A stretch of 64,000 nt of DNA. Origin: Ensifer sp. LC11. GTDB lineage: Bacteria > Pseudomonadota > Alphaproteobacteria > Rhizobiales > Rhizobiaceae. Shown here piece by piece: positions 1 through 7,950 of this stretch. Location: positions 96,437 to 160,436 of the forward strand of contig NZ_MBSO01000009.1 of assembly GCF_001695835.1 (NCBI RefSeq). The letters are read 5' to 3'. Numbering within the stretch: position 1 is the stretch's first letter; every line of letters starts with the position of its first letter. Below the pieces are notes generated by a model. That model worked only from the letters and a program-made list of their open reading frames with translations, did not search any database and was not told the DNA's origin. A program made the translations under genes and the position numbers.

Positions 1-3000
1 ATCGCCATCTGCTTCTACCGTGCCCTCGTCCAGAGCGGCGAAACGCGGCCGGTGGAGGCCTTGATCGATGCGCTTGCGGCTGAAGGTGTCCGGGCGCTGC
101 CGGTCTTCGTCTCCAGCCTCAAGGATGCCGTTTCCGTCGGCACGCTGCAGGCGATCTTTGCGGAGGCAGCACCCGACGTGGTGATGAACGCCACCGGCTT
201 TGCCGTTTCCTCGCCCGGTGCCGACCGCCAGCCAACGGTGCTGGAATCGACCGGTGCGCCGGTGCTGCAGGTGATCTTCTCCGGCTCGTCGCGGGCGCAA
301 TGGGAGACATCACCGCAGGGGCTGATGGCCCGTGACCTTGCCATGAACGTGGCGCTGCCCGAAGTCGATGGACGCATTCTCGCGCGCGCCGTCTCCTTCA
401 AGGCGGCGTCGATCTACGACGCGAAAGTCGAGGCCAACATCGTCGGCCATGAGCCGCTCGAAGACCGGGTGCGCTTTGCCGCCAGCCTCGGCGTCAACTG
501 GGCGAAGCTGCGCCGGGCCAAACCCGCCGAGCGGCGGATCGCCATCGTCATGGCCAACTATCCGAACCGCGACGGACGGCTTGGCAACGGCGTCGGTCTC
601 GATACACCCGCCGGTACCGTCGAGGTGCTCAGCGCCATGGCGCGGGAAGGCTATGCCGTCGGCGACATCCCCGAGGACGGTGACGCGCTGATCCGCTATC
701 TCATGGCTGGTCCGACCAATGCGGCCAGCCATGACCGTGAAATCCGCGAGACAATTTCACTCAGCGATTACAAGGCCTTCTTCGATTCGCTTCCGAAACA
801 GATTCAGGATGAGGTGAGCGACCGCTGGGGCGCGCCGGAAACCGATCCGTTCTTTCTCGATGGCGCATTTGCGCTGCCGCTTGCCCGCTTCGGTGAGGTT
901 GTCGTCGGCATCCAGCCGGCGCGCGGCTACAACATCGATCCGAAGGAGAGCTACCACTCGCCGGATCTCGTGCCGCCGCACGGCTACCTCGCCTTCTATG
1001 CCTTCCTGCGCCATCAGTTCGGTGCGCAGGCGATCGTGCACATGGGCAAGCACGGCAATCTCGAATGGCTGCCGGGCAAGGCGCTGGCGCTGTCTGAAAC
1101 CTGTTATCCCGAGGCGATCTTCGGGCCGCTGCCGCATATCTACCCCTTCATCGTCAACGATCCGGGCGAGGGTACGCAGGCCAAGCGCCGCACCAGTGCC
1201 GTCATCATCGACCACCTGACGCCGCCGCTCACGCGGGCCGAGTCCTACGGGCCGCTGAAGGATCTCGAAGCCCTCGTCGACGAATATTATGACGCCGCCG
1301 GCGGCGACCCGCGGCGACTGCGGCTGCTCAGCCGCCAGATCCTCGACCTCGTGCGCGACATCGGGCTCGATAGCGACGCGGGTATCGACAACGGCGACAG
1401 CGACGACAAGGCGCTGGAAAAGCTCGACGCCTATCTCTGCGACCTCAAGGAAATGCAAATCCGCGACGGCCTGCACATCTTCGGCGTGGCGCCCGAGGGG
1501 CGTTTGCTGACGGATCTGACCGTGGCGCTTGCCCGCGTTCCCCGCGGGCTTGGCGAGGGCGGCGACCAGAGCCTGCAGCGGGCAATTGCGGCGGATGCGG
1601 GGGTGTGTTCTGCTGCGGGTTTACCCCCCTCAGAGGTAGTCAGCCCCGCACGCGACGCCCGTCCCTTCGATCCGCTTGATTGCGTTATGTCGGCCCCCTG
1701 GACCGGGCCGAAACCGGTAATCCTCACCGAACTCTCCAATGCCCCCTGGCGCACCGCCGGCGACACCGTCGAGCGCATCGAACTGTTGGCCGCAAAACTC
1801 GTTGCGGGCGAACAGACCTGCCCAGACGGTTGGGCCAACACACGCGCCGTGCTTGACGAAATCGACACCCGCCTCAAACCCTCCATCTCCGGCTCCGGTG
1901 CCGCCGAAATGGCGGGCTTTCTCACCGGTCTCGACGGCCGCTTCGTCGCCCCCGGTCCATCGGGTGCGCCGACCCGCGGACGTCCGGATGTGCTGCCGAC
2001 CGGTCGCAATTTCTATTCGGTCGACAGCCGCGCCGTGCCGACACCGGCAGCCTATGAGCTCGGCAAGAAATCGGCCGAACTTTTGATCCGCCGCTATCTG
2101 CAGGATCACGGCGAATGGCCATCCTCCTTTGGGCTGACGGCCTGGGGCACGGCGAACATGCGCACCGGCGGCGATGATATCGCCCAGGCCCTGGCGCTGA
2201 TCGGTGCCAAGCCCACCTGGGACATGGTCTCGCGCCGGGTGATGGGCTACGAGATCGTGCCGCTCGCCGTTCTCGGGCGGCCGCGCGTCGACGTGACCTT
2301 GCGCATTTCCGGCTTCTTCCGCGATGCCTTCCCGGACCAGATTGCTCTGTTCGACAAGGCGATCCGTGCCGTCGGCGCGCTGGAGGAAGACGATGCCGAC
2401 AATATGATCGCCGCGCGCATGCGGGCGGAAAGCCGACGACTGGAGGCGGAAGGCGTCGAGCCCGCTGAGGCCGCCCGCCGTGCGTCCTATCGCGTCTTCG
2501 GCGCCAAGCCCGGTGCCTATGGCGCCGGTCTGCAGGCGCTGATCGACGAGAAGGGCTGGGAGAGCCGCGCCGATCTCGCCGAGGCCTATCTCACCTGGGG
2601 TGCCTATGCCTATGGCGCCGGCGAAGAGGGCAAGGCCGAACGCGACCTTTTCGAGGAGCGTCTGCGCACCATCGAGGCGGTGGTGCAGAACCAGGACAAC
2701 CGCGAGCACGACCTGCTCGACAGCGACGACTACTACCAGTTCGAAGGCGGCATGAGCGCTGCCGCCGAGCATCTTGGCGGCAGCAGGCCGGCGATCTACC
2801 ACAACGATCATTCCCGCCCGGAAAAACCCGTCATCCGCTCGCTGGAGGAGGAGATCGGCCGGGTGGTTCGGGCGCGCGTCGTCAATCCCAAGTGGATCGA
2901 TGGCGTCATGCGCCACGGCTACAAGGGCGCCTTCGAGATTGCCGCCACCGTCGACTACATGTTCGCTTTCGCGGCGACCACAGGGGCCGTGCGCGACCAT

Positions 3001-3210
3001 CATTTCGAGGCCGCCTATCAGGCCTTCGTCGTCGACGAGCGCGTGGCGGAGTTTTTGCGCGACAAGAACCCGGCCGCCTTTGCCGAGCTTGCCGAGCGTT
3101 TCCTCGAAGCGATCGACCGCAATCTCTGGACCCCGCGCTCGAACTCGGCGCGGTTTGAGCTTGCCGGCATCGGCACCGCCGCCACCCGGCTTCGCGCCGG
3201 CAACGAATAG
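1..3210 (+). CDS. cobN: Cobaltochelatase subunit CobN, 5' end outside window
   Basis: Large subunit of the ATP-dependent aerobic cobaltochelatase, which inserts cobalt into hydrogenobyrinic acid a,c-diamide together with CobS and CobT. The frame is open from base 1, so the gene starts upstream; about 1069 residues are present of a family length near 1270, so roughly the first 200 are missing. Family-typical segments are visible, such as HMGKHGNLEWLPGK near nucleotides 1040-1080 and the C-terminal block around WIDGVMRHGYKGAFE near 2895-2940. CobO follows after about 150 bases, as in other rhizobial cob clusters. Identity is secure; only the N-terminus cannot be described. Confidence 0.97.
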   Translation: MAICFYRALVQSGETRPVEALIDALAAEGVRALPVFVSSLKDAVSVGTLQAIFAEAAPDVVMNATGFAVSSPGADRQPTVLESTGAPVLQVIFSGSSRAQWETSPQGLMARDLAMNVALPEVDGRILARAVSFKAASIYDAKVEANIVGHEPLEDRVRFAASLGVNWAKLRRAKPAERRIAIVMANYPNRDGRLGNGVGLDTPAGTVEVLSAMAREGYAVGDIPEDGDALIRYLMAGPTNAASHDREIRETISLSDYKAFFDSLPKQIQDEVSDRWGAPETDPFFLDGAFALPLARFGEVVVGIQPARGYNIDPKESYHSPDLVPPHGYLAFYAFLRHQFGAQAIVHMGKHGNLEWLPGKALALSETCYPEAIFGPLPHIYPFIVNDPGEGTQAKRRTSAVIIDHLTPPLTRAESYGPLKDLEALVDEYYDAAGGDPRRLRLLSRQILDLVRDIGLDSDAGIDNGDSDDKALEKLDAYLCDLKEMQIRDGLHIFGVAPEGRLLTDLTVALARVPRGLGEGGDQSLQRAIAADAGVCSAAGLPPSEVVSPARDARPFDPLDCVMSAPWTGPKPVILTELSNAPWRTAGDTVERIELLAAKLVAGEQTCPDGWANTRAVLDEIDTRLKPSISGSGAAEMAGFLTGLDGRFVAPGPSGAPTRGRPDVLPTGRNFYSVDSRAVPTPAAYELGKKSAELLIRRYLQDHGEWPSSFGLTAWGTANMRTGGDDIAQALALIGAKPTWDMVSRRVMGYEIVPLAVLGRPRVDVTLRISGFFRDAFPDQIALFDKAIRAVGALEEDDADNMIAARMRAESRRLEAEGVEPAEAARRASYRVFGAKPGAYGAGLQALIDEKGWESRADLAEAYLTWGAYAYGAGEEGKAERDLFEERLRTIEAVVQNQDNREHDLLDSDDYYQFEGGMSAAAEHLGGSRPAIYHNDHSRPEKPVIRSLEEEIGRVVRARVVNPKWIDGVMRHGYKGAFEIAATVDYMFAFAATTGAVRDHHFEAAYQAFVVDERVAEFLRDKNPAAFAELAERFLEAIDRNLWTPRSNSARFELAGIGTAATRLRAGNE

Positions 3211-3263
3211 AGCGGTTCCGGGCAGCGGTTTTCCGTCCGGAATTGCTTGGAAGCAAAGACCTG

Positions 3264-3300
3264 GTTCCTTTTCGATGTTCAGTGAAGCACGGAAAGGAAC
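3264..3300 (+). terminator. Hairpin between cobN and cobO
   Basis: Inverted repeat GTTCCTTTTCG (3264-3274) and CGGAAAGGAAC (3290-3300), 10 of 11 pairs plus one wobble, with a 15-base loop. No T-run follows, so it may be an RNA-processing or attenuating stem, or a degenerate rhizobial palindrome (AGCGGTTTTCCG lies just upstream), rather than a true terminator. Confidence 0.4.
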
Positions 3301-3361
3301 GGATGCGGGATGAGGGCTAAGGTTGGCCGCCGTCCCGCCAACTGGAATTGAGGGAGTTATC

Positions 3362-4006
3362 ATGAGCGACGAGACGACGAACACCGGCGAGGCCCCTGCC
3401 GAGAAGGATGATGCCCGCCACGCCATGAAGATGGCGAAGAAGAAGGCGGCGCGCGAAAAGATCATGGCGACGAAGACCGACGAGAAGGGTCTGATCATCG
3501 TCAACACCGGCAAGGGCAAGGGCAAGTCGACCGCCGGCTTTGGCATGATCTTCCGCCACATCGCCCATGGCATGCCCTGCGCCGTCGTGCAGTTCATCAA
3601 GGGTGCGATGGTGACCGGCGAGCGCGAGCTGATCGAGAAGCACTTCGGCGATGTCTGCCAGTTCTATACGCTCGGCGAGGGCTTCACCTGGGAAACGCAG
3701 GACCGCGCCCGTGACGTGGCGATGGCCGAGAAGGCTTGGGAGAAGGCGAAGGAGCTGATCCTTGACGAGCGTAACTCGATGGTGCTGCTCGACGAGATCA
3801 ACATTGCGCTGCGCTACGATTACATCGACGTCGCCGAGGTCGTACGCTTCCTGAAGGAAGAAAAGCCGCACATGACCCATGTGGTCTTGACCGGTCGCAA
3901 CGCCAAGGAAGACCTGATCGAGATCGCCGATCTCGTGACCGAAATGGAGCTGATCAAGCATCCGTTCCGCTCCGGCATCAAGGCGCAGCAGGGCGTCGAA
4001 TTCTGA
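3362..4006 (+). CDS. cobO: Cob(I)yrinic acid a,c-diamide adenosyltransferase CobO
   Basis: Transfers the 5'-deoxyadenosyl group of ATP to reduced corrinoid in B12 synthesis; cytosolic. The protein is 214 residues, the normal CobO length. A glycine/lysine-rich P-loop NTGKGKGKSTAGFGM lies near residue 50, and a lysine-rich N-terminal leader precedes it, as in other CobO proteins. I chose the ATG at 3362 because GAGGGAG sits just upstream; a TTG further upstream in the same frame would add 13 residues without support. It follows cobN and overlaps the next gene by one base (TGATG), so the three probably share a transcript. Confidence 0.96.
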   Translation: MSDETTNTGEAPAEKDDARHAMKMAKKKAAREKIMATKTDEKGLIIVNTGKGKGKSTAGFGMIFRHIAHGMPCAVVQFIKGAMVTGERELIEKHFGDVCQFYTLGEGFTWETQDRARDVAMAEKAWEKAKELILDERNSMVLLDEINIALRYDYIDVAEVVRFLKEEKPHMTHVVLTGRNAKEDLIEIADLVTEMELIKHPFRSGIKAQQGVEF

Positions 4007-4431
4007 TGAGCCAGAGCTGGCAGTTCTGGGCGCTGCTTTCGGCGGCCTTTGCTGCCCTGACGGCCGTGTTCGCCAAGGTCGGGGTTGCGCAGATCAACTC
4101 CGACTTCGCCACGCTGATCCGCACCGTCGTCATCTTCTGCGTGATCCTGGGCATCGTCGCGGCGACCGGACAATGGCAGAAGCCATCAGAAATCCCAGGG
4201 CGCACCTGGCTGTTCCTGGCGCTGTCCGGCCTTGCCACCGGCGCCTCCTGGCTTGCCTATTTCCGGGCGCTGAAGCTCGGCGACGCTGCCCGCGTCGCAC
4301 CGATCGACAAGCTCTCGATCGTCATGGTCGCCATCTTCGGCGTGCTCTTCCTCGGCGAAAAGCTCAACCTGATGAACTGGCTCGGGGTTGCGTTCATTGC
4401 TGCAGGGGCGCTGCTCTTGGCGGTGTTTTGA
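4006..4431 (+). CDS. Half-size EamA/DMT family transporter
   Basis: 141-residue inner-membrane protein with four to five hydrophobic segments, matching a single EamA domain of the drug/metabolite transporter superfamily; full-length members have two domains, so this one would act as a dimer. The C-terminal block VAPIDKLSIVMVAIFGVLFLGEK is typical of short EamA proteins. Its start ATG overlaps the cobO stop, which suggests translational coupling. Being placed at the end of a cob operon hints at corrinoid or precursor transport, but that is inference from position; the substrate is unknown. Confidence 0.85.
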   Translation: MSQSWQFWALLSAAFAALTAVFAKVGVAQINSDFATLIRTVVIFCVILGIVAATGQWQKPSEIPGRTWLFLALSGLATGASWLAYFRALKLGDAARVAPIDKLSIVMVAIFGVLFLGEKLNLMNWLGVAFIAAGALLLAVF

Positions 4432-4533
4432 ACTTGAGCGCGCCTGCCCCTGGCAAGTCTGTTCCCTGAATGTTCGCCTCAATCAAGCCGCAATCCTGAT
4501 ACACGAAATGGTTGTGGGCGGCAGGAGGACGGC

Positions 4534-5967
4534 ATGCAGGTTGGTGACGGTTGGCGCAAGCGCCTTGAACGGGATTATCTTTCCTTTGCAGCCTCGGCGA
4601 CGGCGGCGCTGGTGGCAATCTGGGCTGCCGTCTACCTCGCGACATCTCCTGCGCGTTGCCCTATTGAACTGGTTGCTCCTTTCCTGAGCATTTTCCCGGC
4701 AATGGTCGCGGCGCGGTTGACGATCGCGTTCAGCCGATCGGTTCGCAGCACCTGGCAGTTGCTGGCGCTGTCCTGCGCGTGTGGTTTCGGCACGGTTGCC
4801 GGCCTGATCGGCGTCTACACTCTGACGATGTATTTTGCGAGCTGGGACCCCGGTGGGTATGCGGTCCCTTATCCGGTGCTGGCGTATTATGGACCGGCGT
4901 CCGGTCTGTTGATGTTCTCGGGCGCCGGTGCGCTCATGGCCGGTGCGACCTTGGGGCTATGGCTGCTTCGGGACGGGCGAGTACGACGCAATGGCGCTGG
5001 CGGCGAACCGGGCGGGATGGCTGCGTCGGTGCTCTCGCCGGTTGCCTCGCACGAGCGCGCTCTGCTTCGCAGTCGCCGATCGCGAGCGGAGGAACGCTCT
5101 TCTGGCTCTCCACGCTGCTCGGTCCCTTGGTCGTTATCCTCCCTCTGATATTTCTGGAGATGATCTTCTGGCCGCAAACTGCTCTCGGCGCAGAGAAACT
5201 GCCGTGGGCGGTCTTGAGATACTACTTCGGTGGCACTTACGCGGCCGCAATCAGCGCGGTGCTGGTTCTTGCGTTCGTATCCAATCGTTCACGCCGCTCG
5301 GCCAGGCTGGTCGCCTCGTTTGTCGGCTTGCACGTCGGTGCAGTATTCACGCTTCTGTTTGACTATGCAGACGACACCGCCGCAATCAGGCGTTTCTATT
5401 GCCTTTCGGCGGCCTTCTTGGCGATCTGTCTGCTGCCATCTGCACCGCGATCTGGTTCCCCGATCGCCGCGGCCTCGGCGAGGAGCGCACGGAACAGGCC
5501 GCCTCGGTGCGGGGATTGATGCGCGTCTTGCTGATGCCGGCTTTGCCGCACCGGCCGTCGCGACGCTCTGTTGCGGTCTTTTCGCCGCCGCCGCACACAT
5601 GCTTGGCCTAGCGCCGAAGGGGCTCCTCGACAGTAGCCTGCAGGTTCGCGCTGCCGAAATAAGGGTTTTGAACTATCGGGTCTGGGCGGTTGTGGCATTG
5701 ATAACAATGATGCTCCATCAGTTTCTCAAGGACAGAGCCGCCCGGTCGAGTGTCACCGTCGTCACCCTCTCGCTCGCAGCCTTTCTCGTCGGAGGCGGAA
5801 TGACACATAGCCTGAGTGAGGACGTCCTTCGGAAAGTCGTGCCGATTTCGGCGGCCTCCTTCCTCGGGCTTGGTTTGTCCAGCGTCGTTGCCGGTCTTTC
5901 AGCCCTATTCCTGATCCGTCGCGGCCTTTCAAGCAGATCAGTTGACGCTGAGAGCGTCGCTGCCTGA
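4534..5967 (+). pseudogene. Polytopic membrane protein gene with multiple frame disruptions
   Basis: Hydrophobic, protein-like stretches run through the interval but change frame several times. Frame 1 (4534 to about 4980) gives an N-terminal part with several membrane segments and ends in LGLWLLRDG. A frame-2 stretch (GEYDAMALAANRAGW) looks like its continuation. Frame 3 (about 5085-5445) gives GTLFWLSTLLGPLVVILPL and further membrane segments. Frame 2 around 5450-5545 (IWFPDRRGLGEERTEQ) and frame 1 from about 5540 to 5967 supply the C-terminus. No single frame gives a sensible full-length protein of about 475 residues. Either the gene is decayed or the consensus carries several small indels. 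I do not recognise the family. Confidence 0.6.
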
Positions 5968-5981
5968 GGGCGAGGTTTCCG

Positions 5982-6575
5982 TCAAACCCACCTGCGGACA
6001 CGCTTGCAATAGGCGGCATAGGCCTCCCCGAAAGAACGGGCGAGGTGGGTTTCCTCCATGCGGATCTGGTAGGAAATCGAGATCCAGGCGGAAAGTGCGA
6101 GCGCCACCGAGACGACGTTGGGCACCGCGAGCACCGTGCCGATCAGTGCGGTCACCATGCCGACATAGATCGGGTTGCGGGAAAAGGCGTAGAGGCCGGA
6201 GGTCACCAGCGGCGCATCCTGTTCTTCGGGGATGCCGATCTTCCACGAATGGCGCATCGCCCCTTGCGACAGCATCGTCAGCCCGCCGCCGAGCGCCATC
6301 AGTACGAGGCCGACGGCGTGAAGCAGCGGCGTGTCGAGCGCCGGGATCCGGCCGAGGGCGGCATCGACGGAGGCCGGCAGCAGGGCAACCGCCAGCAGAT
6401 GCACCACCAGCACTGCCACGATCACGCGGAAGAGCTTTCCTGCAAACCCCTCGGCATCGTCGTCATAGGTGAGCACCACCGGTGAGCGGCCGGTTTGCAC
6501 GCGGCGCAGGATCGCCAGCGCCAGCGTGAACAGGCCGACGACAAGCATCAGGATGGCGGGAAGGGTGGTGGACAT
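5982..6575 (-). CDS. Isoprenylcysteine-carboxyl-methyltransferase-like membrane protein
   Basis: 197-residue inner-membrane protein with about five hydrophobic segments. The C-terminal half has the motif pattern of the ICMT/PEMT-like integral membrane methyltransferases: [18 protein letters not shown] followed by a hydrophobic stretch and [23 protein letters not shown], where the RNP and EE...YxxYxxRVxR elements form the SAM pocket in this family. Start at 6575 because AGAGG lies upstream of this ATG; a longer frame reaching 6608 lacks support. It is convergent with the damaged membrane gene on its left. The methyl acceptor is unknown. Confidence 0.8.
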   Translation of the reverse strand: MSTTLPAILMLVVGLFTLALAILRRVQTGRSPVVLTYDDDAEGFAGKLFRVIVAVLVVHLLAVALLPASVDAALGRIPALDTPLLHAVGLVLMALGGGLTMLSQGAMRHSWKIGIPEEQDAPLVTSGLYAFSRNPIYVGMVTALIGTVLAVPNVVSVALALSAWISISYQIRMEETHLARSFGEAYAAYCKRVRRWV

Positions 6576-6608
6576 AAGGACCTCTGGCACGGGCGGAGTG
6601 ACTGACAA

Positions 6609-7120
6609 TGTTCGCGGCAGGGTGGCCTATCTGATCTCCGTCCACCCTCCGCGACGCATTCCCCGTAATTGCAATCTCTAGTGACTAGAGGCTCAAGAGG
6701 TCCGTGTGCTCGACTTTCGTCTTGGTTACCGGATTTCATCGGAGAGCTGGACCCTCTCCGGGCCATCGAGAGGCTGTCGCCGCCTTTGGCCGTGGCCGCC
6801 TATTGGCGATTTCCTGTCCGCGGCCGCTATCTCTCGTCGTCCGAGAGCCATTCTTGTTTCGTGATGGTCCTGGTAATGGATCGCACCAGCGGCATTCGCG
6901 CCACCAATCTTGATTACAGACACACCGCATGAGCGGGTGACGTATTTGAGGCTAGGTGCGCTTCGACCTCTCGGAGTTTATCCAGTAGCCGTTTCGTTGG
7001 TCTGGGCATGTGTCGATGTTGGCTGTTCTGCCGTGATCAAACTCCAAGTTATCGCACGAGCCGTTCCGATAAAGTGAAAGTCCGCACCCCCCCGCCATGG
7101 CCGCATATTGCCGAAATACT
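6609..7120. other. Intergenic stretch without a convincing gene
   Basis: About 510 bases between the methyltransferase-like gene and the terminator at 7121. Short frames exist on both strands but none has coding character or a ribosome-binding site. The right part may hold a small RNA ending at the 7121-7144 terminator. Confidence 0.5.
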
Positions 7121-7144
7121 GGGCGGCCGAAGCCGCCCTTTTTT
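7121..7144 (+). terminator. Strong intrinsic terminator, plus strand
   Basis: Perfect 7-bp stem GGGCGGC (7121-7127) / GCCGCCC (7132-7138) with loop CGAA, followed by six T residues. No plus-strand protein gene ends here: the flanking gene at 7158-7373 is on the minus strand and stops just beyond it. This suggests the end of an unannotated plus-strand transcript. Confidence 0.8.
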
Positions 7145-7157
7145 GCATTGCGTTGGA

Positions 7158-7373
7158 TTAGAGGAAGGACCTGCCGTACGAGGAGCCTTTGGAATTCTTG
7201 CCCTTGGAACTCGACGTGGACGTCGTTGGGCCCGGCTTGTTTACGCCTGCTGCCAATTCAAGCTGGCCGACAGTTTTGACGATGGGTTTCTTTTCGGCTG
7301 GCGTCGACGGGACAGCAGCAATCGCGGTCGCCGCAAAAGCGAGCGATGCCAGGACGGCAATAATGATCTTCAT
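7158..7373 (-). CDS. Small secreted protein of unknown function
   Basis: 71-residue protein starting MKIIIAVLASLAFAATAIAA, a clear Sec-type signal peptide with cleavage expected after AIAA near residue 20. The mature part is small, polar and ends in a Ser/Gly/Lys-rich tail (TSTSSSKGKNSKGSSYG). It was not found as a known family by eye. The upstream region is interrupted: the IS1595-type element begins 38 bases before the start codon, separating the gene from its original upstream region, now beyond 10067. Its expression is therefore probably altered. Confidence 0.65.
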   Translation of the reverse strand: MKIIIAVLASLAFAATAIAAVPSTPAEKKPIVKTVGQLELAAGVNKPGPTTSTSSSKGKNSKGSSYGRSFL

Positions 7374-7403
7374 TGGTAGTCTCCCAGGTTCGAACCTCCC
7401 GCC

Positions 7404-7411
7404 AAGGAATG
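7404..7411. repeat. Target-site duplication, left copy
   Basis: AAGGAATG, identical to 10059-10066 and lying exactly outside the left terminal inverted repeat. Eight bases is the duplication length expected for IS1595-family insertion. Confidence 0.85.
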
Positions 7412-7436
7412 CGGCATTAGGTAGCAAAAGCCACCA
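7412..7436 (+). repeat. Left terminal inverted repeat of the IS element
   Basis: 25 bases starting CGGCATTAGGTAGCAAA and ending GCCACCA. It pairs with 10034-10058 at 22 of 25 positions; the mismatches are at positions 3, 18 and 19. Confidence 0.85.
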
Positions 7437-7462
7437 GACCTGAAATGGCTTTGCGGCTACCT
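7419..7462. repeat. Subterminal inverted repeat at the left IS end
   Basis: Arm AGGTAGCAAAAGCCA (7419-7433) faces TGGCTTTGCGGCTACCT (7446-7462), complementary apart from two extra bases. Part of the left terminal repeat is therefore repeated in inverted orientation just inside the end, upstream of the passenger gene. It could be a transposase-binding site or a hairpin in that gene's leader. Confidence 0.6.
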
Positions 7463-7488
7463 TGGCTCCGGTGAAAACGGAGCCTCGA

Positions 7489-7950
7489 ATGAGTGTAGCG
7501 TGCGAGTTGAAGCAGAAGCGGGCGGCCCTGAGTGAAAGGCTGAAACAGCTCGAAAGAGAGCGGGTCGACATCCAGGAACTCATGTGTGCGCTGGACCGCG
7601 TCATCCTGAGCTACGAGCCCGACTACCAGGCATCGGCGCTGACGAGACCTGAACAGGGTAACCGCTCTCGAAAGGCCAAGCCGTCGTCGTCCGAGGTGAA
7701 AGCGGCCATGAACGGCGTAAACAAGCGCCAAGCCGTCTTGGAGGTCCTGCGCGAGGCAGGGGAACCGATTTCGGTGACCGACTGCGCAGCGAAGTTTGCA
7801 GCCAAGATCGGCATCGCGAGCGAGCCAGCCAATCTCTCAGACATCGCACACCGCCTGTCGGCGGTCCTTACCCAACTGACGACTGCGGGACGCGTGCGGC
7901 AGTCCGGCCAGTTCGACGGTCGCAAGGCTCTGTGGGAGGTCGCCGCTTAG
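7489..7950 (+). CDS. IS-borne coiled-coil / winged-helix-like protein
   Basis: 153-residue protein starting MSVACELKQKRAALSERLKQL. The first 45 residues form a charged heptad-like helix with a likely coiled coil. A basic linker follows, then a domain from about residue 80 (NKRQAVLEVLREAGEPISVTDCAAKF...LSAVLTQLTTAGRVRQ) with the helix-helix-helix-wing pattern of a winged helix, ending DGRKALWEVAA. The ATG at 7489 gives a sensible N-terminus; a GTG 27 bases upstream is less likely. The stop overlaps the convergent transposase stop by three bases and the gene lies inside the terminal repeats, so it looks like a passenger or accessory gene. Function unknown; DNA binding is inference. Confidence 0.7.
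   Translation: MSVACELKQKRAALSERLKQLERERVDIQELMCALDRVILSYEPDYQASALTRPEQGNRSRKAKPSSSEVKAAMNGVNKRQAVLEVLREAGEPISVTDCAAKFAAKIGIASEPANLSDIAHRLSAVLTQLTTAGRVRQSGQFDGRKALWEVAA

Noticed and set aside
1630..3600. 656-codon minus-strand open frame across cobN
   Set aside because: Antisense shadow of a high-GC gene; the plus strand has clear CobN motifs.
6726..6930. Short ORFs on both strands in the intergenic region
   Set aside because: No ribosome sites, no recognisable domain, and overlapping frames of equal quality.
7386..7397. AGGTTCGAACCT resembling a tRNA T-arm
   Set aside because: No acceptor, D or anticodon stems can be drawn on either strand; it is simply a 12-bp palindrome in a leader.
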